Source: Dehalococcoidia bacterium (GTDB lineage Bacteria; Chloroflexota; Dehalococcoidia; Bin125). Taken from it: 64,000 bases of DNA. Below are positions 52,353 to 60,593 of the stretch, one piece after another; the first letter of the stretch is position 1, and each line of letters starts with the position of its first letter. The notes beneath the pieces are model-generated. The model was not told the origin of the DNA, made no database searches, and saw nothing but the letters and a program-made list of their open reading frames with translations. Where the stretch lies: the NCBI GenBank assembly GCA_022826965.1, contig JAJDTU010000013.1:124001-188000 (forward strand). Direction: 5' to 3'. The translations under genes and the position numbers were made by a program.

Positions 52353-53422
52353 GGGTACACGCCGATCTTGCTCAGGCCCAGCTCCTCGGGCAGGCCGAAC
52401 ATCAGGTTGAAGCACTGCACCGCCGCCCCGGCCGTGCCCTTGACCAGGTTGTCGATCGCGCTGATCACCATCACTTCCCCGGTCATCGGGTCGACCATCG
52501 GATAGACGATGCATGCATTCGAGCCGAGCGTCTGCTTGGTCGACGGCGCGTTCGGCGCGACATGCACGAACGGTTCGTCTGCGTAGTAGGACTCGTACAC
52601 GTCACGCAACGCTTCCGCCCGCTCGGCTGAATTCTCAGGCAGGGAGCCATCCGCGATCGACGGATAGCAGGTCGCCAGGATGCCTCTCGTCATCGGCACG
52701 AGATGCGGGACAAAGGTGACGCTCAACTCCCCGTCCCCGTCGGCCCTGTCCTGCAGCGAGGAGAGTTCCTGCACCATTTCCGGCTGATGCCGATGGCCTG
52801 AGAGCCCGTACGCCGAGAAGTTGGAATCGACCTCGGAGAAGTGCGATGTGATCTTCAACGCGCGTCCCGCCCCGGAAACGCCGGACTTTGCGTCGACCAC
52901 CGTGCGCCCGTCCAGCCAACCCTTCGACGCGAGCGGGGCGAGGGCCAGAATCGCCGAGGTCGGATAGCAACCGGGAACACCGACTAGCCGCGATTCCGCG
53001 ATCGCGTCGCGATGCAGCTCGGGCAGGCCGTAGACCGACTCGGGCAGCAGGTGCGGCGACGGATGTTCGCCGTACCACTGCTCATAGGTCTCCTCGTCGT
53101 AGAGGCGGAAATCGGCCGAGGCGTCAACCACCGGCGTGCCCTGCTCGATGAAAGGCGTCAATCGCTCCGCGGCCGCCGCGTGCGGCAGACCGGAGAAGAT
53201 CACATCGACTTCGTCGTCAATCTCGGCCACGATCGGCAGATCCAGCGACCACAGGTGGGGAAACACTTCTGGCAGCCGCTTGCCGACCTCGGAACGGCCG
53301 GTCACGCAGACGATCTCCACACGCGGGTGTTGCGCCAGCAGACGCGCCAACTCCGCTCCGACGTAACCCGTCACATTGATGATCGCTGCCCGGATCGGAG
53401 ATCCGGAGGCCGAGGTGCTCAC
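52349..53422 (-). CDS. argC: N-acetyl-gamma-glutamyl-phosphate reductase
   Basis: The 357-residue enzyme reduces acetylglutamyl phosphate with NADPH. It shows the N-terminal nucleotide-binding NVTGYVGAELARLLAQHPRVE, the catalytic cysteine in GVPGCYPTSAILAL, and SGVSGAGRALKITSHFSEV. The start is GTG at 53422 with a weak GGAACAGG upstream. It is the first gene of the argC-argJ unit and is divergent from a CoA-transferase gene, with a perfect inverted repeat between them. Confidence 0.94.
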   Translation of the reverse strand: MSTSASGSPIRAAIINVTGYVGAELARLLAQHPRVEIVCVTGRSEVGKRLPEVFPHLWSLDLPIVAEIDDEVDVIFSGLPHAAAAERLTPFIEQGTPVVDASADFRLYDEETYEQWYGEHPSPHLLPESVYGLPELHRDAIAESRLVGVPGCYPTSAILALAPLASKGWLDGRTVVDAKSGVSGAGRALKITSHFSEVDSNFSAYGLSGHRHQPEMVQELSSLQDRADGDGELSVTFVPHLVPMTRGILATCYPSIADGSLPENSAERAEALRDVYESYYADEPFVHVAPNAPSTKQTLGSNACIVYPMVDPMTGEVMVISAIDNLVKGTAGAAVQCFNLMFGLPEELGLSKIGVYP

Positions 53423-53452
53423 AACCTGTTCCGTTCAACTGCGGCACATTTG

Positions 53453-53475
53453 CCAACACGCAAGTCACGTGTTGG
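53453..53475. promoter_or_regulatory. Perfect inverted repeat, candidate operator between argC and the CoA-transferase operon
   Basis: CCAACACG and CGTGTTGG are perfect inverted arms separated by seven bases. Their centre is about 40 bases upstream of the argC start and 70 upstream of the divergent start. The arms are GC-rich and do not look like the AT-rich ArgR box. Two-fold symmetry with ~15-base centre spacing suits a dimeric regulator. Confidence 0.55.
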
Positions 53476-53521
53476 TCGGAAAAGACGAAGATACACGGAA
53501 CGCCGCCCGCACCACCTGTCG

Positions 53522-53527
53522 TACTGT
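53522..53527 (+). promoter_or_regulatory. -10 box TACTGT, leaderless arrangement
   Basis: TACTGT is followed by seven bases and the ATG at 53535. No Shine-Dalgarno sequence is present. Confidence 0.47.
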
Positions 53528-53534
53528 ATTGACT

Positions 53535-54749
53535 ATGTCCCAGGCAACGAATGGTGCGTCGAACGGCGCGCTGAGTCCGTACCGCGTCATCGATCTGACC
53601 GCCGAAATCGGCGGTCTCTCGTCGATGGTGCTCGCGGGTCTCGGAGCGGATGTCGTCCGCGTCGAGCCGCCCAACGGTCACCCCACGCGCCGACGAGGCC
53701 CAATGCTACGCGAGGACAGCGATTCCTCGCTCTATTGGGCGCAGATGAACGCGGGCAAGCGATCTGTCACCCTGGACCTCGCAGACGCGGCAGACCGCGA
53801 GCGCTTGAGAGCCCTCTGCCAGACGGCTGACTTCCTCTTCGAATCAGACGCGCCAGGAACGATGGCCTCGCGAGGTCTCGGCTACGACGACCTCCGCGAG
53901 CGCGCGCCGCAGCTCATCTACGTCTCGATCACACCCTTCGGACAGACCGGACCAAAGTCCATGTGGGCTGCCTCCGATCTGATCGGCCACGTCTCCGGCG
54001 GTCTCAGCTCGCTCGTCGGCGATCCCGATCGCGCTCCCCTGCGGCCTTCGGTCGAGCAGGCGTACAACATCACCGCGCTCAATGCCGGATCGGCCGCGAT
54101 GATTGCCCTCCACGCCAGGAACCTCACAGGACGTGGCCAGCACGTCGACGTCTCGATGCAGGCCGCGATGGCCAACACCCTCGGCAACGCCCGGCTCTAC
54201 TACGAAATGGACGGAATCATCACTGAGCGCGCTGGCGGTGCGCGTGCATTCGCCGACCGCGCCACCCGAATCATCTATCCCTGCGCCGACGGCTACGTTG
54301 CCTTCGTCCGCGTTCCCGCCTCGATGCTCCGCCTGCACAAATGGATGACGGCCGAAGGAGCGGATCCACAGTTCGATGCCGAGCGATGGGCCAGCATCGC
54401 CATTGCCGGCAACGTTCTCCCAACCGAAACGGAAGTCGTCGAGCTTGAAGCCGAGATCGAACAGTTCTTCGCCGCCCGAGGAGCACAGGCGCTCTATGAA
54501 TCCGGACAGAACTTCAACGTGATGATCTGTCCGGTGAACACGATGCAGGACATCGTCGACAGCCCGCAGCTCAACGCGCGCGAGTTCTTCGAGGAAGTCG
54601 ACGACCCGGCGCTGGGACGAATCAAAGTCCCGGGAGCCCCGCTCAAGATGTCGGCAACGCCCTGGCAAACCCGACCCGCGCCACTGCCAGGACAACACAG
54701 TCGCGACGTTCTCTCGGACCGAACGCACCCGCAGCCAGTCGGAGATTGA
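53535..54749 (+). CDS. Class III (CaiB/BaiF) CoA-transferase, first copy
   Basis: The 404-residue protein belongs to family III CoA-transferases, which move CoA between carboxylic acids through an aspartyl anhydride. It has the RVIDLTAEIGGLSSMVLAGLGADVVRVEPP opening, a GKRSVTLDLADAADRERL segment, and the catalytic Asp expected in GRGQHVDVSMQAA. The frame opens at 53376, but the TACTGT box fixes the ATG at 53535. It heads a three-gene operon with a crotonase and a second CoA-transferase, with 3- and 14-base gaps. Confidence 0.9.
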   Translation: MSQATNGASNGALSPYRVIDLTAEIGGLSSMVLAGLGADVVRVEPPNGHPTRRRGPMLREDSDSSLYWAQMNAGKRSVTLDLADAADRERLRALCQTADFLFESDAPGTMASRGLGYDDLRERAPQLIYVSITPFGQTGPKSMWAASDLIGHVSGGLSSLVGDPDRAPLRPSVEQAYNITALNAGSAAMIALHARNLTGRGQHVDVSMQAAMANTLGNARLYYEMDGIITERAGGARAFADRATRIIYPCADGYVAFVRVPASMLRLHKWMTAEGADPQFDAERWASIAIAGNVLPTETEVVELEAEIEQFFAARGAQALYESGQNFNVMICPVNTMQDIVDSPQLNAREFFEEVDDPALGRIKVPGAPLKMSATPWQTRPAPLPGQHSRDVLSDRTHPQPVGD

Positions 54750-54752
54750 CCC

Positions 54753-55544
54753 ATGAGTGATGACCATCTGCTGATCGAACGGCGTGACAACGGCGTCGTT
54801 GTGGCCACGTTGAATCGGCCCGAGGTGCTCAACGCGCTATCGCCGCAGATTCGCAGCAGGCTGCGTGAGATGACCGCCGAACTGCGCGGCGACCCTGACG
54901 TCCGCGTCCTCGTGATCACCGGCGCTGGACGCGGCTTCTGCTCCGGCGCGGACCTCTCCAACCGCGACGAACGCGTCGCGGCAGAAAACGAGCCCGGCCT
55001 GACCTCAACCGAACTCCGCTACGGATTCGCCGCCGAATTGCAACAGCTCGAGATCCCGGTAATCGCTGCCGTCAACGGCGCAGCCGCCGGCGCCGGATTC
55101 GCGATCGCGCTCGCGGCCGACATCCGTCTCATGTCCGATCGGGCACGCTTCCATCCCGCCTTCATTCGCATCGGACTGGGCCCGGACTGGGCTGCGTCGT
55201 GGACGCTCACGCGTCTGATCGGTCACTCGAAGGCCCTCGAGACATTCTGGACCGCCGACCCCATCGATGCCGACCGGGCGCTCGAACTGGGCATCGCTAA
55301 CCGCGTGATTCAGCATGACGATCTGATGATCGAAACGATGGCGCTCGCCGATCGACTCGCGCAAAACGCACCCTGGGCTTCGGCCCTCACCAAGCGCGCG
55401 ATCTACGCGGCACTTAACAACGACGCCACTCAGCAAGCCCAGCTCGAGGAACTCAACCAGGCCTGGCTGCGCAACTCGCTCGACGCTCGTGAGGGCGCGC
55501 GATCGTTCAAAGAAAAGCGACCCGCGCAGTACCAGCGCCGCTAG
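54753..55544 (+). CDS. Enoyl-CoA hydratase/isomerase family protein
   Basis: The 263-residue crotonase has GAGRGFCSGADLSN as the CoA/oxyanion segment and AVNGAAAGAGFAIALAADIRLM with FHPAFIRIGLGPDWAASW further on. The first catalytic Glu of hydratases (GGxE) is replaced by Phe (GAGFA), and the second (QPE) by a PAFIRIG sequence. It is therefore more likely an isomerase, hydrolase or other crotonase-fold enzyme than a classical hydratase. GGAG precedes the ATG. It differs clearly from the two tandem crotonases at 9.6-11.3 kb and is sandwiched between two CoA-transferase genes. Confidence 0.86.
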   Translation: MSDDHLLIERRDNGVVVATLNRPEVLNALSPQIRSRLREMTAELRGDPDVRVLVITGAGRGFCSGADLSNRDERVAAENEPGLTSTELRYGFAAELQQLEIPVIAAVNGAAAGAGFAIALAADIRLMSDRARFHPAFIRIGLGPDWAASWTLTRLIGHSKALETFWTADPIDADRALELGIANRVIQHDDLMIETMALADRLAQNAPWASALTKRAIYAALNNDATQQAQLEELNQAWLRNSLDAREGARSFKEKRPAQYQRR

Positions 55545-55558
55545 GCCTCCCTACCAAA

Positions 55559-56803
55559 ATGAACAACAACGACGTTCTCGGCGCCCGTGTCTTCGACGGC
55601 ATTCGGATCGCCGACTTCGCCTGGGTCGGCGTTGGGCCCAACGCGACGATGCAGATGGCGTTTCACGGGGCGGAAGTGATCCGGGTCGAGTCCTCGCATC
55701 GACCCGACACGTTCCGCTCAAGCGGTCCCCGACCGGCTGGCCAGGGGTCGCTCGACGCCTCGGCCTACTTCGCCAAGTTCAATCGCGGCAAGCGCTCTGT
55801 CGCGATCAACCTGCCTCATCCGCGTGGCGCTGAGGTCGCTAGGCGGCTGATCGCCACGGCCGACATCGTCACGGAATCCTTCGCGCCGGGATTCATGCAG
55901 CGCATCGGTCTCAGTTACGAGGAAGTCCGCGAGATCAAGCCGGACGTGATCATGTGCTCGATGTCGATGGAGGGCCAGACCGGTCCGCACGCCGGATTCC
56001 GCGGCTTCGGGCTCACCCTGCAGGCGACCGCAGGCGTCACCGGCGTCACGGGTTGGCCCGACAGAGCGCCGGTCGGCACCGGTGTCGCCTACACCGACTG
56101 GGTCGCCACCCACATTGGCATCATCGGCATCCTCAGTGCCCTCGACCATCGCCGCCGCACCGGCGAGGGCCAGTACATCGATCTGTCCCAACTCGAAGCG
56201 TCCACGTTGGTGCTTGACGCCGGCGTGATCGACGCCGCCAACACCGGTCGTGTCGCCAGACCGCTCGGCAACCGCGACCTCCGCCACGCGCCGCACGGCG
56301 TCTATCCCTGCGCCGATGACCACACCAGCGGCGATCGCTGGGTGGCGATCGCCGTCACCACCGACGAACAGTGGCGCAAACTCGCCCTGATCATGGATCG
56401 CCAGGACTGGCTCGAATCGCAGCAACTCTGCTACGCAGCAGGACGCCTCGCCGCCCAAGACGATCTCGACGACGGCATCACTCGATGGACATCGTCACAG
56501 ACCGTCGCTGACGTCGAACAGTTTCTGCAGGCCGTCGGCATCCCGGCCCACCGAGCCTCAAACGTCCGCGATGCGCACGACGACCCGCAACTCGCCCATC
56601 GCAATCACTGGTGGACCAGCGACCACGCCGTAATCGGCGAGATGTCCTACGAGAGCCCCGCCTGGCGGCTCAGCGACACCCCGCCGCCGATGCCGAAGCC
56701 GTCACCGCTGCTCGGCGAGGACTCCGAATACGTCTACCGAAAACTCTGCGGCTACAGCGAGGAAGAGTTCCAGCAACTCATCGTCGACGGCGTCGTCGAG
56801 TAA
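55559..56803 (+). CDS. Class III (CaiB/BaiF) CoA-transferase, second copy
   Basis: This 414-residue protein is another family III CoA-transferase but not a recent duplicate of the first. It has FDGIRIADFAWVGVGPNATMQMAFHGAEVIRVES, GKRSVAINLPHPRG, and the probable catalytic Asp in GEGQYIDLSQLEAS. It may form a heteromer with the first CoA-transferase, or the two may act in sequence around the crotonase in activating and degrading a carboxylic acid. No good ribosome-binding site is visible 14 bases after the crotonase stop. It converges on the amidohydrolase gene. Confidence 0.9.
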   Translation: MNNNDVLGARVFDGIRIADFAWVGVGPNATMQMAFHGAEVIRVESSHRPDTFRSSGPRPAGQGSLDASAYFAKFNRGKRSVAINLPHPRGAEVARRLIATADIVTESFAPGFMQRIGLSYEEVREIKPDVIMCSMSMEGQTGPHAGFRGFGLTLQATAGVTGVTGWPDRAPVGTGVAYTDWVATHIGIIGILSALDHRRRTGEGQYIDLSQLEASTLVLDAGVIDAANTGRVARPLGNRDLRHAPHGVYPCADDHTSGDRWVAIAVTTDEQWRKLALIMDRQDWLESQQLCYAAGRLAAQDDLDDGITRWTSSQTVADVEQFLQAVGIPAHRASNVRDAHDDPQLAHRNHWWTSDHAVIGEMSYESPAWRLSDTPPPMPKPSPLLGEDSEYVYRKLCGYSEEEFQQLIVDGVVE

Positions 56804-56804
56804 C

Positions 56805-58388
56805 TCAGGGAACCGAACGCCCGGCCAGAATCCCCGTCGGCCGACCTCGATCGACCGCAACCCGCCCGTTGACGATCACATATGGAATCCCGGCCGGCGG
56901 CGTTCGAGGATCGTTGAAGTCACCCGTGTCTGTCACCGTCTCGGAATCGAACGCCACCAGATCGGCAAACTTGCCCTCGCCTATCACGCCGCGATCGGTC
57001 AACCCGAAGCGGCCCGCCGGCAGCGAGGTCATCCCCCGCACCAGGTGCTCAAGCGACACCCCGGTGCGCCGGCGCAGCCGACCCACGATCTTTGGGAACG
57101 TCCCGTAGGCCCTCGGGTGCGGGATGCCCTCATCGAACGGGATGCCGTCCGATCCCACCATGTAGTCGTCCCGCGAGAGCAAGGCGATCACGTCCGCCTC
57201 GATCTGGCGAGCCACCGACGGGCTCGCAGGCATCCCGTCGCGGAATCCGCATTGCAGGCCGGACTCCCGCATCACCATCAACGTCAGGTCCGAGACCGAC
57301 ATCTCCATCCGCGCGGCTGCGTCGGCGAAGGACAGGCCCTCAAGATGCTTGAGATGTTCGGCCCCGATCCAGGTGAACGTCGCCGCATCGTTGCGGCCGG
57401 GGAAGAGGTTCTCGAGCGAGTCGACCAGCCGCTCATGCCAGGCCGGATCGGCCAGACGCTCCAGCAGCCGATCGATCCCGCCAACGTGGCACTCGCCGCG
57501 CAGGAAGTAGCCCGGCACCGTCGCCGCCGCCGCGTACGGGTAACACTCAAGCGTCACGTCGACGCCGTCCTCCTTCGCCCGGTCGACTTCCGACATGATC
57601 GAATCGATGTCGCCGGCGTTGCTGGGGAACGTCCGGTAGTGCGAGATGTGCACCTTGACCCCGCTGCGCCGGCCGATGTTCATCGCCTCCACGATGCCGG
57701 ACCCGTCTGGCGCGCGATCGTCATTGTGATTGCGGATATGCGTCACATAGACCCCGTCGTAACGCGCGACGACCCTGTTCAGCGCCACCAGCTCGTCTGT
57801 GTCCGAGTAGGAGTTGGGGTAGTAGGAGAGGCCGGTCGAGAGTCCGGTCGCGCCCTGCTCCATCGCCTCGGCGACCATCCGCTTCGCCGTGGCCAGACCC
57901 TCGCCCTCGAGCGGCACATCCTCGAAGCCGACGCTCTCCAGACGGACCGGACCGTGCGGAGCCTGCACGGCCACATTGCAGCCCTTCCCGTCGTAGTGCG
58001 AGCGGAACGCCGCCATCGTCGACATGTCGAGACCCGTCGGCGGCGGACCGTACAGTCCGGAGATGTAGCGACCGTAGGAGTCGAGATTCTCATCCGATAG
58101 CAGCGCATAGGACAGCCCGTCCTGCGTGATGAACTCCGTCGTCACGCCTTGCACCAAGCCGTGCGCGTGAACCGCGTCGCGCAACAGCACGCCGTCCGAG
58201 TGCGCGTGCGTATCGATGAAGCCCGGCGAGATCGTCAGCCCCGATGCTTCAATTTCTCGATCGGCCGACATGCCGGACAGATCGCCAACCGCACTGATCC
58301 GATCGCCGTCGACCGCCACGTCGGCCGCGAAGGCGGGCGCCCCTGTGCCATCGACGACGGCTCCGCCCCGCAAAATCAGATCCGCCAT
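56805..58388 (-). CDS. D-aminoacylase-like amidohydrolase
   Basis: The 527-residue metal-dependent hydrolase resembles N-acyl-D-amino-acid deacylases. It has the beta-sandwich start ADLILRGGAVVDGTG, the metal motif GFIDTHAHSD, later His residues in VTHIRNHNDD and VHISHYRTF, and the catalytic Asp in VGSDGIPFDEG. Together they suggest a complete active site. The final strand KFADLVAFDSETV is typical. The ATG at 58388 is chosen because it starts the conserved MADLILRGG strand. It lies four bases after the CotH gene and is probably co-transcribed with it. Confidence 0.9.
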   Translation of the reverse strand: MADLILRGGAVVDGTGAPAFAADVAVDGDRISAVGDLSGMSADREIEASGLTISPGFIDTHAHSDGVLLRDAVHAHGLVQGVTTEFITQDGLSYALLSDENLDSYGRYISGLYGPPPTGLDMSTMAAFRSHYDGKGCNVAVQAPHGPVRLESVGFEDVPLEGEGLATAKRMVAEAMEQGATGLSTGLSYYPNSYSDTDELVALNRVVARYDGVYVTHIRNHNDDRAPDGSGIVEAMNIGRRSGVKVHISHYRTFPSNAGDIDSIMSEVDRAKEDGVDVTLECYPYAAAATVPGYFLRGECHVGGIDRLLERLADPAWHERLVDSLENLFPGRNDAATFTWIGAEHLKHLEGLSFADAAARMEMSVSDLTLMVMRESGLQCGFRDGMPASPSVARQIEADVIALLSRDDYMVGSDGIPFDEGIPHPRAYGTFPKIVGRLRRRTGVSLEHLVRGMTSLPAGRFGLTDRGVIGEGKFADLVAFDSETVTDTGDFNDPRTPPAGIPYVIVNGRVAVDRGRPTGILAGRSVP

Positions 58389-58392
58389 CCCC

Positions 58393-59781
58393 TCAGCCCT
58401 CTCCCGGTGCCTGTCCCGTCTCGTCCCAGGCCTCAATCTTCGCGTCAATATAGGCCCAGCGCTCGTCGATCTCCCCGTGCAGCCGCGCCACGTTCTCCTT
58501 CCATTCGAGGTATCCGGGTCCGTACAGATCGCCCCGGACATGCTGGTCAAGCAGCTTGGTTAGTCGGTTCACCCGCTCGTGCATCAGCTCCAGCGAGATC
58601 GTCTCGCGCATCAGCTCGCGCGACGCCTCGATGTACTGCTCCCAACCCAGGGTGACCATCGCGTGAATCATCGGATCACAGAACGGAGCGAGCGCCGGGA
58701 TGTCGAGGAACACCGCCCTCCGCCGGCAACTGCGATGCAGGTCGTCCCAGTCGGGCATATCGAAGAATTCGCGAATCGTACTCGGCGATCGCCAGGTCCA
58801 CTCCAGATCCCAGGGGATCAGGGTGAAGTCGCCCGACAGCGCGTCCTGGTACCAGAAGTAGTTGTGATTGCCGCACTCCGGCACGCAGTACCAGGCCACG
58901 ATCCCGTCCCAGTTGTCCGACAGACGATCGGCCGCCATGTAATTGAACAGGTCCGCAGAGTCCTGCATGGAGTCCATCAAGACCTGGAAGCGCTCTTCGT
59001 CGGTCCCTGCCGCGGCGAAGGCCTCGGAAAACGACACCATTCCCGATGCATCAAGCGGCCCGCGAGCGATCGCGTCCTCCAGGTTCTCCTGGAACACCCA
59101 GAGCGCGTCGAGATTCCCCGGCCAGACCTCCTTGTAGAGCACGCCCCGACCGCGATCGCGGAAGCGGTCGGCGATGAAGCGGTCGTCAATGTCCTCGACC
59201 AGCGCGAACAGTCCCAACGACTCGCCGTTCAGCTCCAACCGCGCGTGCGCAGCGCGCGGCGCCGTCACGCCCGCGTCGCGGAACACCTGGTAGCTCAGCA
59301 CCTCGCGCATCTGCGTCTCGTCGCTGTTCATCGAATGGAAGTTGAGCCGCTTCAGCCCGTGGAAGCGCAGCGCCGGGTCGTAATGGTTGAACTTCAACTT
59401 CCAGGACAGCTTGGCGCAGGTCTGCTGCCCGTCCTGAAAGCAGAAGCGCAGCATCCCAAAGAATCCCTTGTAGCGAATCCCGACAGGTTCATAGACCTGA
59501 CCATCGATCTCGACCGCCGCCTGCACATACTGCTCGGCAGTTGGATCCGCGTTCAGTCTGGCGAACTCCTCGTCGCTGATCACGACGTTGTAGGTGCGCA
59601 CCGTCGATTGATCGAAGACGACATCGAACGGATCGCTGCGCTGCTGGTCGACGCCGATCGTGGCCTCAGCTGCTTCGGACGGCACGCGCGGACCCGGCGA
59701 TTCGCCCGCGGTCGCGAACACGACCGCAGCGACGATCAACGCCGCGGCCAGTGCCAGCCCAGCCCCAATCCGCAGGTTCAT
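58393..59781 (-). CDS. CotH-family protein kinase-like exported protein
   Basis: The 462-residue protein has an N-terminal hydrophobic segment (about 3-25), then a CotH fold: YNVVISDEEFARL, IRYKGF, a WKLKFNHYDP strand, RLNFHSMNSDETQMREVLSY, and ALVEDIDDRFI. The later LIPWDLEWTW carries acidic residues like those that bind ATP-Mg in CotH kinases. CotH proteins phosphorylate spore-coat or surface proteins in some bacteria. Here, as often seen, the gene sits next to VTC-domain and DUF4956 genes, in this case divergently. GGGAGTGAG precedes the ATG at 59781. Confidence 0.87.
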   Translation of the reverse strand: MNLRIGAGLALAAALIVAAVVFATAGESPGPRVPSEAAEATIGVDQQRSDPFDVVFDQSTVRTYNVVISDEEFARLNADPTAEQYVQAAVEIDGQVYEPVGIRYKGFFGMLRFCFQDGQQTCAKLSWKLKFNHYDPALRFHGLKRLNFHSMNSDETQMREVLSYQVFRDAGVTAPRAAHARLELNGESLGLFALVEDIDDRFIADRFRDRGRGVLYKEVWPGNLDALWVFQENLEDAIARGPLDASGMVSFSEAFAAAGTDEERFQVLMDSMQDSADLFNYMAADRLSDNWDGIVAWYCVPECGNHNYFWYQDALSGDFTLIPWDLEWTWRSPSTIREFFDMPDWDDLHRSCRRRAVFLDIPALAPFCDPMIHAMVTLGWEQYIEASRELMRETISLELMHERVNRLTKLLDQHVRGDLYGPGYLEWKENVARLHGEIDERWAYIDAKIEAWDETGQAPGEG

Positions 59782-59819
59782 CGGCGGTCTCACTCCCCGT
59801 CGTCAAGTTAACCAGCAGT

Positions 59820-59825
59820 TACGCT
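59820..59825 (+). promoter_or_regulatory. -10 box TACGCT, leaderless arrangement
   Basis: TACGCT is followed by six bases and the ATG at 59832 of the VTC-domain gene. The CotH start lies 50 bases away on the other strand. Confidence 0.5.
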
Positions 59826-59831
59826 AGCGGC

Positions 59832-60566
59832 ATGGCGCTGACCCTCCGACGCCCGCGATCTCCAGGCGAAGCAGCCGATGCCGACTGGCGCGAGGAGCGC
59901 AAGTACCCCTTGCCCGCGTCTCGCGCCCCGCTGCTGACCGCCTGGCTCGACGCCCGTCTGCCGCGAGATTCGCAGTACCCGCTCGGTGTGGTGACGAGCT
60001 GCTACTACGACACCGCCACCCTCGACTCGTACCAGGAGTCGGCCGACGGCGAGTTCACCAAGCAGAAGCTGCGCCTGCGCTGGTACGGCGATCCGGTCGA
60101 CCCCTACGCCGGCGTCTGGCTGGAGCTCAAGTCGCGGGACGGCGCGCGCTCGGTCAAGCAGCGGGTCCGGTACCCGTCGTCCGGTGTCCCTAATCAACTC
60201 GGGCTGATCATTCCCGACCGCGACGAACTCACCCGTTGCCTCGCAGATTTCACCGAACTCGGCGCGCCGCCGCTCGATCCAACCCTCCAACCCACCGTGC
60301 TGATCCGCTATCAACGCATCCGTTGGCAGTCCACCGACGGTACGGTGCGCGCATCGCTCGACACCAGCGTCCGTGCGTCCAATCCGCGCGGCGCGCCGAT
60401 CTGGCTGCCCGTGCCCGATGGCGACGTGCTCGAACTCAAGTCGCGCGGCGACCTGCCGCCGCAGATGGCTCACCTCGCTCGCCTCGGCCTGCGCCGCACG
60501 GCGCACTCGAAGTACGCGCTCGCCGTCGAGACGCTCTACGGCGGCGAGTCCGCTCGCGCCGGCTAA
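59832..60566 (+). CDS. VTC-domain protein (polyphosphate-polymerase-like)
   Basis: The 244-residue protein has the VTC/triphosphate-tunnel fold. EERKYPLP opens the tunnel, then CYYDTATLDSY, KQKLRLRWYG and WLELKSRDGARSVKQRVRYP supply alternating basic and acidic residues that in relatives hold triphosphate and metal. A final HSKYALAVE strand is also typical. Eukaryotic VTC makes polyphosphate; bacterial VTC proteins next to CotH and DUF4956 have no proven product. The start at 59832 is fixed by the TACGCT box. Confidence 0.87.
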   Translation: MALTLRRPRSPGEAADADWREERKYPLPASRAPLLTAWLDARLPRDSQYPLGVVTSCYYDTATLDSYQESADGEFTKQKLRLRWYGDPVDPYAGVWLELKSRDGARSVKQRVRYPSSGVPNQLGLIIPDRDELTRCLADFTELGAPPLDPTLQPTVLIRYQRIRWQSTDGTVRASLDTSVRASNPRGAPIWLPVPDGDVLELKSRGDLPPQMAHLARLGLRRTAHSKYALAVETLYGGESARAG

Positions 60567-60593
60567 CTCTCCCCGCAATTCTGGAGTGAATCG

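Noticed and set aside
53453-53475. ArgR operator (ARG box)
   Set aside because: The arms are GC-rich and lack the AT-rich TGAAT/ATTCA-type pattern of ARG boxes. The palindrome is reported as an unassigned operator.
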